NCBI GenBank assembly: GCA_039707655.1
Contig: CM077665.1
Coordinates: forward strand, 291,094,205 to 291,158,204
Direction of reading: 5' to 3'
DNA: 64,000 nucleotides
Source of the DNA: Elymus sibiricus
Taxonomy: Eukaryota; Streptophyta; Magnoliopsida; Poales; Poaceae
Numbering within the stretch: position 1 is the first letter of the stretch; each line of letters starts with the position of its first letter. The position numbers were made by a program, and so were the translations under genes. Under the pieces are notes generated by a model. That model was not told where the DNA came from and did no database searches. It saw only the letters and a program-made list of their open reading frames with translations. Of this stretch, positions 1 to 10,840 are shown piece by piece.

Positions 1-19
1 CAGGGAAGTATGCCTATAC

Positions 20-1260
20 TACAGATCTTCACAGACTATTCTGTTTCTGACAGATTCTGTTTTGCATGCATAGTTTTCTTGTTTTAGTGTTTCCATAGCT
101 TATATTTAGTGGTATAAATTATGGTAATGGTAGAATATAGCAGGTATCATGTGGGAACAATTATGAATCTTGTCTTGACAGTACCTAAGTGAATGATCTA
201 TCTTTATTACACTAACCCTTCTCACGAAGTTCCGTTAAGTTTTGTGTGATTGAAGTTTTCAAGTTTTGGGTGAGACACCGATATGAGGAGAATAAGGAGT
301 GACAAGAACCTAAGATTGGGGATTACCAAGGCACCCCAAGGTAATATCCAAGGAAGACTCAAGCGCCTAAGCTTGGGGATGCCCCGGAAGGCATCCCCTC
401 TTTCGTCTTCAACATTATCGGTATATCTTACTTAGAGCTATATTTTTATTCGTCACATAATATGAGTATTGCTTGGAGATTCATTTTATTTTGTTTTTAT
501 CTGTTAGGTATTACTTATAATCTTGATTTTCAATAAAAAGTTCCAAGAATTGCCTTTAGGATGCTTGCATTGCATGTTTGATATGTGCTGTGTGAAAACA
601 GAAACTTTTGCTGTAGTGTTTGAATTTTCATATTTTAATGGAATGTGGAAAGTTTCTGAAATTTTTACACAGTATTTTCATATAAATTATTTAGCATGTC
701 CTAAATTTTCATAATTTGTTGAGGTACAGAAGTACACTGGTTTAATAGATTGCTACAGACTGTTCTGTTTGGACAGATTGCTGTCATAGTTTTGTTATCT
801 ACTTATCCTATAATTTCCATAGCCTATATTGGTAGATATAAATTGTGGGAATGATAGTAAAAAGTAGATGATGTTTGAAATTATTATGCATCTTGTCTTG
901 GCAGTACATAAAGAGTTGATTTATTTTTATGTGTACTAACCTATCTCACGAGTTCTTTTCGAGTTTTGTGTGGATGAAGTTTTTGGGAATAGGTGAAACC
1001 ATGATACAAGAGGATTGAATGAGATACAAAAGCTCAAGCTTGGGGATGCCCAAGGCACCCCAAGTAAATATTTCAAGAAGTCTCAAGCATCTAAGCTTGG
1101 GGATGCTACGCATCCCACCTCTCTTCATCAACAATTATCGCTTAGCCTATGTTGAGCCTAAATTTTTATTCGTTCACTTGATGCGTGCTATTCTTGGAGT
1201 GCTATTTTTCTTTTGCTTGCTGTTTAATAAAGTACTCAGATCAGAAAATATTTATTGAGA
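20..1260 (+). repeat. Two diverged tandem modules of about 0.7 kb in element C
   Basis: The stretch from about 20 to 740 and the stretch from about 750 to 1,260 share the same order of landmarks: an ACAGACT-TTCTGTTT start, TTTCCATAGC-TATATT, CTTGTCTTG-CAGTAC, CTCACGA, TTTTGTGTG-TGAAGTTTT, then two copies of an AAGCTTGGGGATGC-like motif. They are old, diverged duplicates. Equivalent modules occur in inverted orientation at about 40,800-41,170, 41,390-41,770 and 42,960-43,400. Confidence 0.65.
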
Positions 1261-2879
1261 GAGATCCCTCACATAGGTACTTAATTGTTTGACTACTCAT
1301 TGATCTTCACTTATATCTTTTGAGAGTAGTTTCATGTTTACTCTTGTGCTTCACTTATATCCTATGAGTAAATTGTGAATCAATGAAATATCATAAATAT
1401 GAAATTATCAATGTGTTTTATGCTTAGTAGTAGCTTCACATATGGTTTAGAAAGTAAAATCTATTGAAGTTTGACAATCATAATATTGGTCATACAAGCA
1501 ATTCTTGAATGATTAGTATAAGGAAGAGAACTTTCACATACAAATATATTATCTTGGACATCTTCTATGATTGTGAATACCCATTAATTATTTTCAAACT
1601 TGAGCAAATTAATTGAAGTTGGATAAGGAAGACAACGTAAAGAGTTATGGTTGTGTATATTTGCATAGAAGTTATATTGTTATGGATCCTCCAACATGTG
1701 GTGCTTGTTTACAACCTTTTGCTAGCCAAAATTTCGTACTAAGTAGAGATACTAATTGTGCATCCAAAAACCCTTAAACCTAGTTTCTTGCCATGAGAGT
1801 CCACTATATCTACCTATATGCGGTATTACCCTGCCGTTCCAAGTAAATTTGCATGTGCCACCTCTAAAATTTCAAATGAGCATCTGTTTTGTGTGCCTGG
1901 ACCGCTCATGGAGCGACAGGGGGCGGTCAGTATCTTCCATGTTAAGCGGGTTATTCTCATGATGAGTGTTTATTCACTCATCCTTGCATGAGAGGGGCGG
2001 TAATAGGGATTCCCAGTCCCGAAATAAAAAAAATGCAAATAATTAAACAAAACTCCCCCAGGAATGTTGTTGGTATGGACGGTACCCGTGGATTCGGCTA
2101 GAAGTGGAGTGTGTTTGTTGGTGGAGGGGGGGTAAACCTTTACTTTTACCGCTTGGGAACCGCCGCTAATGTGTTTAACATGGAAGATATTGAAAACTCT
2201 TGGTCGTAACATTGACAGGACGGGTGCACCTCCCAAAAATTATATTTATCCCTGATTTAAGCTTTGAGCTCTAGCACCTTTGCAAATCCCTGCTTCCCTC
2301 TACTAAGGGACAGTCTATTTACTTTCATGTTATTTACTATTCATGTTGAGTCAACTTCTTATTCCAACCTCAGTCTATTAGTTGGGAAGAATCATGTGGT
2401 GGGGACAGATCCAAACATATATATCCGGTCAAATATATTTGATCATGACTTATTATTGTTGACAATTATCTCTATGATAAATGAGTTCGGAGGCGAAACA
2501 TTAAGCCCCTATCTTTCTATGTGTTCGATGGATGCCATTTGTTCTAAGAATATGCTTTGAGTACTAGCAATCATACAAGACTATATGATGATTGAGTATG
2601 TGGAGCTCTTACTTAGACTTTGTTGAGAATAAGTTGAATTGCAATTGTTTGGTGACTAAGAACATAGGTTGTTAAGTTTCAAGAGAATTCATTGTTTGAA
2701 CCATAACATGTGAATTGGTTGCTACTTTATCATGATGATTTTTATGAAAAAAAGTTGCTGTTATGATGCTAGGAAAAGTGGTTGAAATTATCAAAGATCA
2801 AACTTATATATTATGCTAGCATTCACACTTCATAAATTATTTCTTTTAACATTTACCTACTCGAGGACGAGTAGGAATT

Positions 2880-2893
2880 AAGCTTGGGGATGC
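2880..2893 (+). promoter_or_regulatory. Polypurine tract of element C
   Basis: AAGCTTGGGGATGC lies immediately before the LTR start TGATACG. This is the expected position of the plus-strand primer. The same motif abuts the 3' LTRs of elements A (13,507) and B (38,980) on the minus strand. Confidence 0.75.
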
Positions 2894-3241
2894 TGATACG
2901 TCTCCAGCGTATAGATAATTTATGAAGTATTCATGCCATATTCGTCTATGTTTACAACACTTTTATATGGTTTTGATGCACTTTATATGATTTATTTAGA
3001 ACTAACCCGGACTGACGCGGTTTTCAGCAGAATTACCATGGTGTTGTTTTTGTGCAGAAAATGAAAGTTCTCGGAATCGCCCGAAACTTTTTGGTGATTT
3101 TTTCTGGACCAAATAAGCAATATTGGAGTGAAGAACCACCGGAGAAGAGCCACGAGGTGGGCACAACCCACCAGGGCGCGCCCTCGTGTATCGTGCCCTC
3201 CTCGTGGCCCATCTTGGCGTGAAACCGACGCCCAAAAATCC

Positions 3242-3249
3242 TATAAATA
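3242..3249 (+). promoter_or_regulatory. TATA-like box in LTR of element C
   Basis: TATAAATA about 350 bp into the LTR, upstream of the rest of the LTR and in a position suitable for U3/R transcription start. Inferred from position only. Confidence 0.45.
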
Positions 3250-3459
3250 TAGAAACCATCTGAAATAACCCTAGACTCCTCGTTCCGCCACCGCAACTCT
3301 CCGTATCGATGAAAAAGAAATCTGGAGACGTTCTAGTACCCTGTCGGAGAGGGGAATCCATCTCCGGTGGCCATCTTCATCATCCCGGCGGAGCCCATAA
3401 CGAGGAGGGAGTAGTCCACCCTCGGGGCTGAGGGTATGTACCAGTAGCTATGTGTTCAA

Positions 3460-3483
3460 TCTCTCTCTCTCTCTCTCTCTCTC
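3460..3483 (+). repeat. (CT)n microsatellite
   Basis: An uninterrupted CT dinucleotide run of about 12 units inside the LTR of element C. The equivalent site in the B LTR (about 38,402-38,413) has only a short GA run, so the run expanded in this copy. Confidence 0.9.
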
Positions 3484-4566
3484 GTGTTCTTGAGATGTCA
3501 CAGTCTCGATGTATCACGGGCTTTTTTAATATAGTCGGATCACATGATGTTATTCCCTTGCTACCTTGTTGTGATGAATTGAATCTTTCCCTCTGAGATA
3601 TCATTATGTTGGATTGAATATGGGATTTGTGAACACTTGATATATGTCTTGCATGTGGATACCCGTGGTGACAATGGGGTGTTCTATTGATTCACTTGAT
3701 ATATGTGTTGGTACTCAAATTGCGGATTCCCGCGGTGACATTGGGGTAATCTATGCATAGGGGTTGATACACGTTCTTGTCCTACTTTCTCCGATATAAA
3801 TCTCGGGGCACTCTTTGAGGTTCTTTGTGTTGGATTGAGTATTATGAATCTGAAATTATTTGATGCGTATCGTATAATTAACTCAGGGATACTTGTGGTG
3901 ACATTGGAGTATCTAGGTGACATTAGAGTTGGTTGATGCGTATCATATGGTGTTATTCTAGTAGGAACTCTTAGATAGATCGATCGGAAAGGATAGCTTG
4001 GTGTTATCTTAGTACGAACTCTTGGATAGATCGATCGGAAAGGATAACTTTAAGGTGGTTTCGTACCCTACAAACAATTTCTTCCTATGTTCTCGTCTAG
4101 ATAAGAACTTTGGAGTGATTCTTCGTTGCACGTTGAGGGATGGTTATGTTATGCAATTATATTAGCACTGTTGATAGATTGCACTAGCGAAAGTACGGAA
4201 CCTAGGCCTTTTTTCAAGCGTTGCAATACCGTTTGTGCTCACTTTTGTTACTTGCTACCTTGCTGTTTTTATATTTTTAGATTACAAAAACCTATATCTA
4301 CCATCCATATTGCACTTGTATCACCATCTCTTCGCCGAACTAGTGCACCTATACAATTTGCCATTGTGTTGGGTGTGATGGGGACACAAGAGATTTCTTG
4401 TATTTGATTGCAGGGTTGTTTGAGAGAGACCATCTTCATCCTACACCTCCCACGGATTGATAAACCTTAGGTCATCCACTTGAGGGAAAATTGCTACTGT
4501 CCTACAAAACTCTGCGCTTGGAGGCCCAACAAAGTCTACAAGAATAAAGTTGCGTAGTAGACATCA

Positions 4567-5657
4567 ATAGGCGATCTCCTTGCCCGTACAAACTTCTTGG
4601 TTCAACTCCACAACACGAAGTAGGAGGCTCCCAAGCGACACCTAACCAATCTAGGTGGCACCACCCTCCAAAGGGTAATAGGATCGATAGTAACGATGAA
4701 CTCCTTGCTCTTGTGTTTCAAATGATAGTCTCCTCAACACACAATCACTCTCTCACATATTTGGCTTGGGTAGAAGAGATTGATTGGATGGAAAGCAACT
4801 TGGGGAGGCTAGAAATCAAGATCCATATGGTTGGAGTGGATGATCTTGACCTCAACACAAGGGTAGGTGGTTCTCTCCCAGAAATTTGGACATGGGAAGT
4901 GTGGAATTGTTCTGAGTGCTTCTCTTTCGAGTGGGATGTGGTGGAGGGGTATATATGGGCTTCTCCAAAAATCCAACCGTTACACCATTATTGACCAACT
5001 CGGTGAAACCAAAATGAAAACTCGGTGGCACCGAAGTGTTCAAAATGTGGCAACTTTAGGAATCTCGGTGAGACCGATATAGAATTCTCGGTGGTACCAA
5101 CAAGGTTCACCTAGGTAGTTTCCAAAACTCGGTGGCACCGATTTTCAAAACTCGAAAATTCCGATTCTTGAAAATGAGATACCAGAGAGCTGGTCACCGT
5201 TTTCGGTGGCACCGAAATGCAACTTGGTGGTACCGACAATAGGGTTTGGCTAGGGTTTCTATCTGAAATGAAAATCGGTAGGGACGAGTGGGAAAAGTTG
5301 GTGGCACCGATTGTGCATGTTAGGCCTTGGACATAATATTTGTGGGAGAGCTTTGTGAATGTTTTTGGTGGCTATCACTTGATCACTTGAGCATTTCATT
5401 CACCATTAATACCTTACCCCCTTTTGATAGTATTGGCTTTCCTATGGACTCAAAGTGATTTCTCACAAAGCAAAATGTAGAATCTTCTTGCTTGCAGCTT
5501 GGCCAATCTTATTCCTTGCATCTTGGGGTTCTCCTCACAATCTATAGCCATCGTATCATTGAACTTTTCCTGAAATATACTTAGTGGAAACATGAGTCCA
5601 ATGAGGTATATGTTGTTATTAATTACCAAAACCACCTAGGGAGAAGTTATGCTTTCA
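4567..5657 (-). mobile_element. Sirevirus-type Copia LTR fragment (Maximus-like)
   Basis: Read on the minus strand this begins TGAAAGCATAAC at 5,657, matching the LTR start TGAAAGCACATA at 56,335, and follows the order of that LTR for about 1.1 kb until cut by element C at 4,566/4,567. Shared landmarks include the segment around 'GCCAATACTATTAAAAGGGG' and the stretch before 'CAAGGAGATCGCC'. It is an inverted, diverged second copy of the LTR at 56,335-57,856. Its 5' edge abuts the Gypsy remnant at 5,658, suggesting it inserted there and later lost its internal part. Confidence 0.75.
4985..5330. repeat. Cluster of TCGGTGGCACCGA-type palindromes
   Basis: At least eight copies or near-copies of a 13-bp palindrome with a free central base (TCGGTG-N-CACCGA and variants such as TCGGTGAGACCGA) occur in about 350 bp, for example near 5,020, 5,063, 5,128, 5,203 and 5,297. 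Clustered palindromes in LTRs are a published hallmark of Sireviruses. Function is not known from this sequence. Confidence 0.8.
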
Positions 5658-6044
5658 CGTTTCCCGAAGCAACCGCTCCGTCATGCACGCGTGGGATAGC
5701 CCAAATCATTGATCATATCCCATAAAAATGGAGCATGATCTTCACGTCGATTAGACGTGCCAATAAAAGGGTGGCCTCGAACCGCGAATCGAGTTTTTTG
5801 TAACGGGCTAAGTGGCAGTGGCCTACCTTAGCCTTTCATCAGAAAGGGTGTCAGAAAGGGTATTGTTCCTACTCAGGGTTTGGCCTCCGAAGCTAAGCAA
5901 GGTATGTTCGGAAAGAAGGGTGTCATCGGCGGCCGATCTAAGGGCGGCCGAAGAAAAGAACTCGCCCCGCAAGCCGGAAACTCTGGACGTGCAGAGCAGC
6001 TGAATGTCATGAAGACCAGCGTTGGAGGCTAGTTCGGGGGCTAC
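5658..6044 (+). mobile_element. 3' internal end of a Gypsy element (TGAGGGAGTCC family)
   Basis: Non-coding remnant upstream of the LTR at 6,045. It ends in the purine-rich TTCGGGGGCTAC, typical of the polypurine tract of this family. No gag or pol motif remains. The left edge is the junction with the Sirevirus LTR fragment. Confidence 0.6.
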
Positions 6045-6517
6045 TGAGGGAGTCCGGGATTAAGGGTTCCTCGGGCTGTTGGCTTATCTTCTGTGGACCA
6101 GCCCGGTGGGCCGCCTTGGGGCATCTTCGGGAAGGCCGGACTACAGAATAACCCCATGCTTAGGGGGGAAGGTTCCTAAGACTTGGTTTGTCCTCCAAGT
6201 AAGAATGGGCGTATCTATGCCCGGATGGAAACCAACCATGTGTAACCCTAAGTACCCCTGGTGTCTATATAAACCAAGGGGCTTAGTTCGTAGAAGAACA
6301 AGTCAACTCATCTAGGGTTTAGCTCATTTGATCTCGAGGTAGATCAACTCTGTAACCATCATACTCATTAATACAATCAAGCAGGACGTAGGGTTTTACC
6401 TCCTCACGAGGGCCCGAACCTGGGTAAACATCGTCTCCTTTGTCTCCTGTTAACCATCGATCCTAGATTTATAGGTCGGGACCCCCTACCCGAGATCCAC
6501 CGGTTTCGACACCGACA
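6045..6517 (+). mobile_element. Gypsy 3' LTR, Fatima-like
   Basis: A 473-bp LTR from TGAGGGAGTCC to CACCGACA with TATATAAA at 6,266-6,273 and the CGGGACCCCCTACCCGAGATC motif region close to its end. I recognise the termini as those of a very common Triticeae Gypsy family; the name Fatima is my best recollection only. There is no PBS after it, so it is a 3' LTR; what follows is decayed Copia pol. If the element inserted into that Copia, the duplication next to it would be TAGAT. Confidence 0.75.
6266..6273 (+). promoter_or_regulatory. TATA box in Fatima-like LTR
   Basis: TATATAAA preceded by a C/T-rich stretch and about 220 bp into the LTR. Inferred from sequence and position. Confidence 0.5.
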
Positions 6518-8363
6518 TAGATGACACCATATGAATTATGGTTTAGCAGAAACCTAAGCTGTCATTTCTTAGAGTTTGGGAATACGACACTTATGGCTGA
6601 TAAGCTCGAACCCAAAGCGGAAAAGTGGATCTTCATAAGATACCCTAAAGCAACAATTGGGTATACCTTCTATCACAGATCTTAAGGCAAGGTCTTTGTT
6701 GCCAAGAATGGATCCTTTCCAGAGAAGGATGTTCTCTCGAAAGAAGTGAGTGGGAGGAAGGTAGAACTTGTTAAAGTTGTTGAACCTTCACTTGAATTGG
6801 AAAAGTAGCGCAGCATAGAAAGGTGTTCCTGTGATGCATAAACCAATTGAAGAGGAAGCTAATGATTATGATCATGAAACTTCGGATCAAGTTACTACGA
6901 AACCTCGTAGGTCGACAAGGACACATACTGCACCGAGCGATACGGTGATCTTTTCTTGGAGGTCATGTTGTCAGACAACAGTAAACCTACGAGCTATGAA
7001 GAAGTGATGGTGGGCCCGGATTCCAACAAATGGCTAGGAGCCATGAAATCCAAGATAGGATCCATGCATGAAAACCAAGTATGGACTTTGGTAGACTTGC
7101 CTGATGAACGGCAGGCCGTTAAGTACAAATGGATGTTTAAGAAGAAGACATACGCTGATGGTAAATGTCACCATTTATAAAGCTCGATTTGTCGCAAAGA
7201 GGTTTCCGACAAGTTCAAGGAGTTGACTACGATGAGATTTTCTCACCCGTAGCGATGCTAAAGTCTGTTGGAATTATGTTAGCAGTTGCTGCATTTTTTG
7301 ATTATGAAATCTGGCAGATGGATGTCAAAACAAAGTTTCCTTAACGGTTTCCGTGAGGAAAGGTTGTATGTGATACAACCAGAAGGTTTTGTCGGTCCTA
7401 AGGATGCTAAAAGGTATGCAATCTATGGCGATCCTTCTATGGACTGGAGCAAGCATCTCGGAGTTGGAATATACGCTTTGATGAGGTAATCAAAGCTTTT
7501 GGGTTTATACAAAATTTATAAGAAACTTGTATTTACAAGAAAGTGAGTGAGAGCACTATAGAATTTCTAATAAGTATATGTGGATGACATATTGTTGATC
7601 ATAAATAATGTAGAATTTTTGGAAAGCATAAAGGGTTGTTTGAAAAGGAGTTTTTCAAAGGAAGATGTGGATAAATCTACTTAAATATTGGGCATCAAGA
7701 TCTATAGAGATTGATCAAGACGCCTGATAAGACTTTCAATGAGTACATACCTTGACAAGATTTTGAAAGAGTTCAAAATGGATCAGTCAAAGAAGGAGTT
7801 CTTGCTTGATTTATAAGGTGTGAAGTTGAGTAAGACTCAAAGCTCTACCACGGCAGAAGAAAGAGAAAGGACGAAGGTCGTCCCCTGTGCCTTAGCCATA
7901 GGCTCTATACGGTATGCCATGCTGTGTACCGCACCTGATGTGTGCCTTGCCGCGTGTGTGGCATGGGGGTACAAGAGTGATCCAGGAGTGGATCACTGGA
8001 TAGCGATCAAAATTATCCTTAGTAACTGGAGGACTAAGGAAATGTTTCTCGATTGTGGAGGTGATAAAGAGTTCGTCATAAAGGGTTACGTCGATGCAAG
8101 CTTTGACACCGATCCGGATGACTCTAAGTAGCAAACCAGATAAGTATAGTGGAGCAAACATTTGGAATAGCTCCAAGTGGGGCATAGTAGCAGCATCTAC
8201 AATATGACATAAATATTTGCAAAGTACACATGGATCTGAATGTTGTAGACCCGTTGACTAAAACTTCTCTCACAAGCAAAATATGATCAAACCCCAGAAC
8301 TCATTGGGTGTTAATCACATTGTGATGTGAACTAGATTATTGACTCTAGTGCAAGTGGGAGAC
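6518..8363 (+). pseudogene. Decayed pol of a WIS/BARE/Angela-like Copia element
   Basis: Fragments in three frames follow Copia pol order. About 6,530-6,810 is the end of integrase (TPYELW-like). The frame from 6,956 encodes the RT start with SNKWLGAMKS and a KWMFKKK motif, and about 7,200-7,370 carries EIWQMDVKT. The expected YVDD region near 7,575 is recognisable but broken. 7,820-8,131 encodes the RNase H part (AIGSIRYAMLC, GYVDASFDTDPDDSK). Many stops and frameshifts are present, so it is non-functional. It leads directly to the polypurine tract GTGGGAGA and the 3' LTR at 8,364. The gag, protease and most of integrase are missing because of the Gypsy LTR to its left. Confidence 0.88.
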
Positions 8364-10110
8364 TGTTGGAAATATGCCCTAGAGACAATAATAAATTGGT
8401 TATTATCATATTTCCTTGTTAATGATAATGTTTTATTATCCATGCTATAATTGTATTGATTGGAAACTCAGATACATAGACAACACCGTGTCCCTAGTGA
8501 GCCTCTACTAGACTAGCTCGTTGATCAAAGATGGTTAAGGTTTCCTAACCATGGACATGAGTTGTCATTTGATAACGGGATCACATCATTCGGAGAATGA
8601 TGTGATGGATAAGACCCAACCGTAAGCATAGCACTTGATCGTATTAGTTTATTGCTACTGCTTTCTTCATGTCAAGTATCTATTCCTACGACCATGAGAT
8701 CATGCAACTCCCTCACACCGGAGGAATTCCTTGTGTGTATCAAACGTCACAACGTAACTGGGTGACTATAAAGGTGCTCTACAGGTATCTCCGAGGGTGC
8801 CTGTTGGGTTGGCGTGGATCGAGACTGGGATTTGTCACTCCGTATGATGGAGAGGTATCTCTGGGCCCACTCGGTAATACAGCATCACAAGAAGCTTGCA
8901 AGCAATGTGACTAAGGAGTTAGTCACGGGATCTTGTATTACGGAACGAGTAAATAGACTTGTCAATAACGAGATTGAACTAGATATGGAGATACCGACGA
9001 TCGAATCTCGGGCAAGTAACATACTGCTGGACAAAGGGAACTGAATACGGGATTGACTGAATCCTTGACATCGTGGTTTGACCGATAATGATCTTCGTGG
9101 AATATGTGGGAACCAATATGGGCATCCAGGTCCCGCTATTGGTTATTGACCAGAGAGGTGTCTCTGCCATGTCCACAAGATTCTCGAACCCGTAGGGTCC
9201 ACACGCTTAACGTTCGGTGGCGCTAGAGTAGTATTGGGATATTCACATTGGTGACCGAATGTTGTTCGGAATCCCGGATGAGATCACGGACATCACGAGT
9301 AGCTGCAGAATGGTCCGGAGGTAAAGATTTATATATGGGAAGTCATATTTTGGCTACCGGAAAAGTTTCGGGTTTTACCAGTATTGTACCAGGAAGCTTC
9401 CGAAAGGTTCCAGAAGGTTCCGGAGGGTTCCGGAGGAGTACGGAAGGGTCCCTCCATCACCTAGGGCGTGCATGGTCTGTAGGGGGCGTCCTAGACTTAT
9501 TGGTCCAGGCGCACCAGCCCCCTAAGGCCCATCTGCCTAGGGGAAGGGAAACCCTAAGGGGGAGGGGCCTCCACTTGGCTTGGAAGGCACTCATCCCTCT
9601 TTGCCCGCCTCCCCTCCTTGGAGGAGGGTCTAGGTATGCGCCCCCAGCCCTCCAACATCCCTATATATAGTGGGGAGGAGGCACAAGAGCTGGACACAAC
9701 AATTCCCATGCCCTACAGCCTCCCCTCTCTCCCGTTCTTCCTCGTTCGTAGTTTTGGAGGCGCTTGGCGAAGCCCTGCTGGGATTGCTCCATCACCGTCT
9801 CCACCACGCCGTCGTGCTAGTTGGGATACCATCTACTTCTCCTTCCTCTCTTGCTTGATCAAGAAGGAGGAAATGTCATCGAGCCGCACATGTGCTGAAC
9901 ACGAAGGTGTCGTCCGTTCGGTGCTAGATCGGATCAGATCGCGATTGGATCGTGAAGAGTACGACTACATCAACCGCGTTATATATGCTTCTGCTTAGCG
10001 ATCTACAAGGGTATGTAGATATACTCCCCCTCTCATAGCTATGCATCTCCATGGATAGATCTTGGGTGTTCGTAGGAAAATTTTTGTTTCCCATGCAACG
10101 TTCCCCAACA
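8364..10110 (+). mobile_element. 3' LTR of WIS/BARE/Angela-like Copia element
   Basis: A 1,747-bp LTR from TGTTGGAAATATGCCC to AACGTTCCCCAACA, the diagnostic ends of the most abundant Triticeae Copia group. TATATATA is at 9,662-9,669. It is preceded by its pol remnant and polypurine tract, hence a 3' LTR. An inverted solo LTR of the same group lies at 44,156-45,875. Confidence 0.93.
9662..9669 (+). promoter_or_regulatory. TATA box in WIS/Angela-like LTR
   Basis: TATATATA in the C-rich context known for BARE-type LTR promoters, about 1.3 kb into the LTR. The same site exists in the inverted solo LTR near 44,605-44,615. Confidence 0.6.
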
Positions 10111-10440
10111 CGACGTCATCACACGTTCGTAGTCAGATCGTCAAATTCTACTCCACCATAAATGATAGTCACGTCTCATCAAAAGACAGGGACAACTTCG
10201 CCTCTATCACCATTGTTGTCGTCACCTAGGTCTTTGGACGCCGCCTTTGTCTCTAGCATGCCCTCGCCGTCAGATTCTGTCGCTGTCAATGGCAACGTTC
10301 GGCGCCGTTGTCGCCATAGAGCAGCTCCGCCAAGTTAGGTTAAATCTCTGATCTCCTTTGCGTTCCCTTTTCCGATTCATACGCAAACAAGACTGCCTTA
10401 CTTCTTGCCACGACATGCACATTCCTATCCACAAGAAAAA
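10111..10440. other. Unassigned spacer
   Basis: About 330 bp right of the WIS/Angela LTR. No repeat terminus, reading frame or known motif recognised. It may be 5' sequence of the Sirevirus remnant that follows or true host DNA. Confidence 0.4.
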
Positions 10441-10554
10441 TCATGTATATTGATTTGAAAGAAAACATTTAGGGATAGGTTTCTGCAATGAGTAATCTCG
10501 GACCCTCCGACTGAAAAAATTTGGCGTCATCAATGTGGTTTTGGCCATAGCACA

Positions 10555-10735
10555 AAGGGCTTCTCGGTGAAACCGAGAGGATTCTATCGGTGTCACCCAA
10601 GTAGGATCTAGCAGTGACATGAGAAACTTCGGAGAGACCGAAGCACATCCCGGTGAAACCGAAATGGCATTGCCAAGTTTCTGTTGTTGCCTCAGAGCTT
10701 CCAAAATCCTGAACTCGGTGGTTCCGACTTGCACA
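10555..10735. repeat. Second cluster of CGGTG/CCGA palindromes
   Basis: Near 10,563 (TCTCGGTGAAACCGAGA), 10,628 (CTTCGGAGAGACCGAAG), 10,652 (CCGGTGAAACCGA) and 10,714 (CTCGGTGGTTCCGA) the same palindrome type as in the Sirevirus LTRs recurs. It supports assigning this stretch to a Sirevirus-type element. Confidence 0.6.
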
Positions 10736-10840
10736 TTGTGAAACTCTAAGACTAAATTTTGAGTTCAAATTTGTTGCGAAAACATCTGAATTTTGTGATG
10801 CTCGTCTACTCCACTCCTCTATATCTATTTCACAGGGTTT

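Larger units (their letters stand above)
1..2893 (+). mobile_element. Internal 3' region of Athila-like Gypsy element C (5' truncated by window)
   Basis: Non-coding, AT-rich internal domain leading directly into a 3' LTR at 2,894. No reading frame resembles gag or pol. The last bases before the LTR are the purine-rich stretch AAGCTTGGGGATGC, which serves as the polypurine tract. The same sequence is present in inverted orientation at 38,980 to about 41,790 (element B), so this is a repeated family rather than unique DNA. Long non-coding regions between pol (or gag) and the 3' LTR are usual in Triticeae Athila-lineage elements of the Sabrina/WHAM type; the exact family is uncertain. Confidence 0.8.
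2894..4566 (+). mobile_element. 3' LTR of Athila-like Gypsy element C
   Basis: A 1,673-bp LTR starting TGATACGTCTCC and ending AGTAGACATCA, giving the TG...CA ends of an LTR. It contains a TATA-like TATAAATA at 3,242-3,249 and a CT microsatellite at 3,460-3,483. The outer flank (4,567 on) is a Sirevirus-type LTR in reverse orientation, so C probably inserted into that LTR. The matching target duplication, predicted to be ATAGG, would be outside the window. Family resembles Triticeae Sabrina/WHAM-group LTRs; name uncertain. Confidence 0.85.

Noticed and set aside
3002..3361. 119-codon minus-strand frame in LTR C
   Set aside because: The LTR is non-coding, and a counterpart in LTR B at 38,510-38,890 has different frame content.
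3459..3604. Possible regulatory GA/CT element of a host gene
   Set aside because: Lies inside an LTR and is missing from related LTRs; a simple microsatellite.
9248..9998. 126- to 140-codon frames on + in the WIS/Angela LTR
   Set aside because: Within the LTR around its promoter and leader; no similarity to Copia proteins, and GC-rich chance frames.
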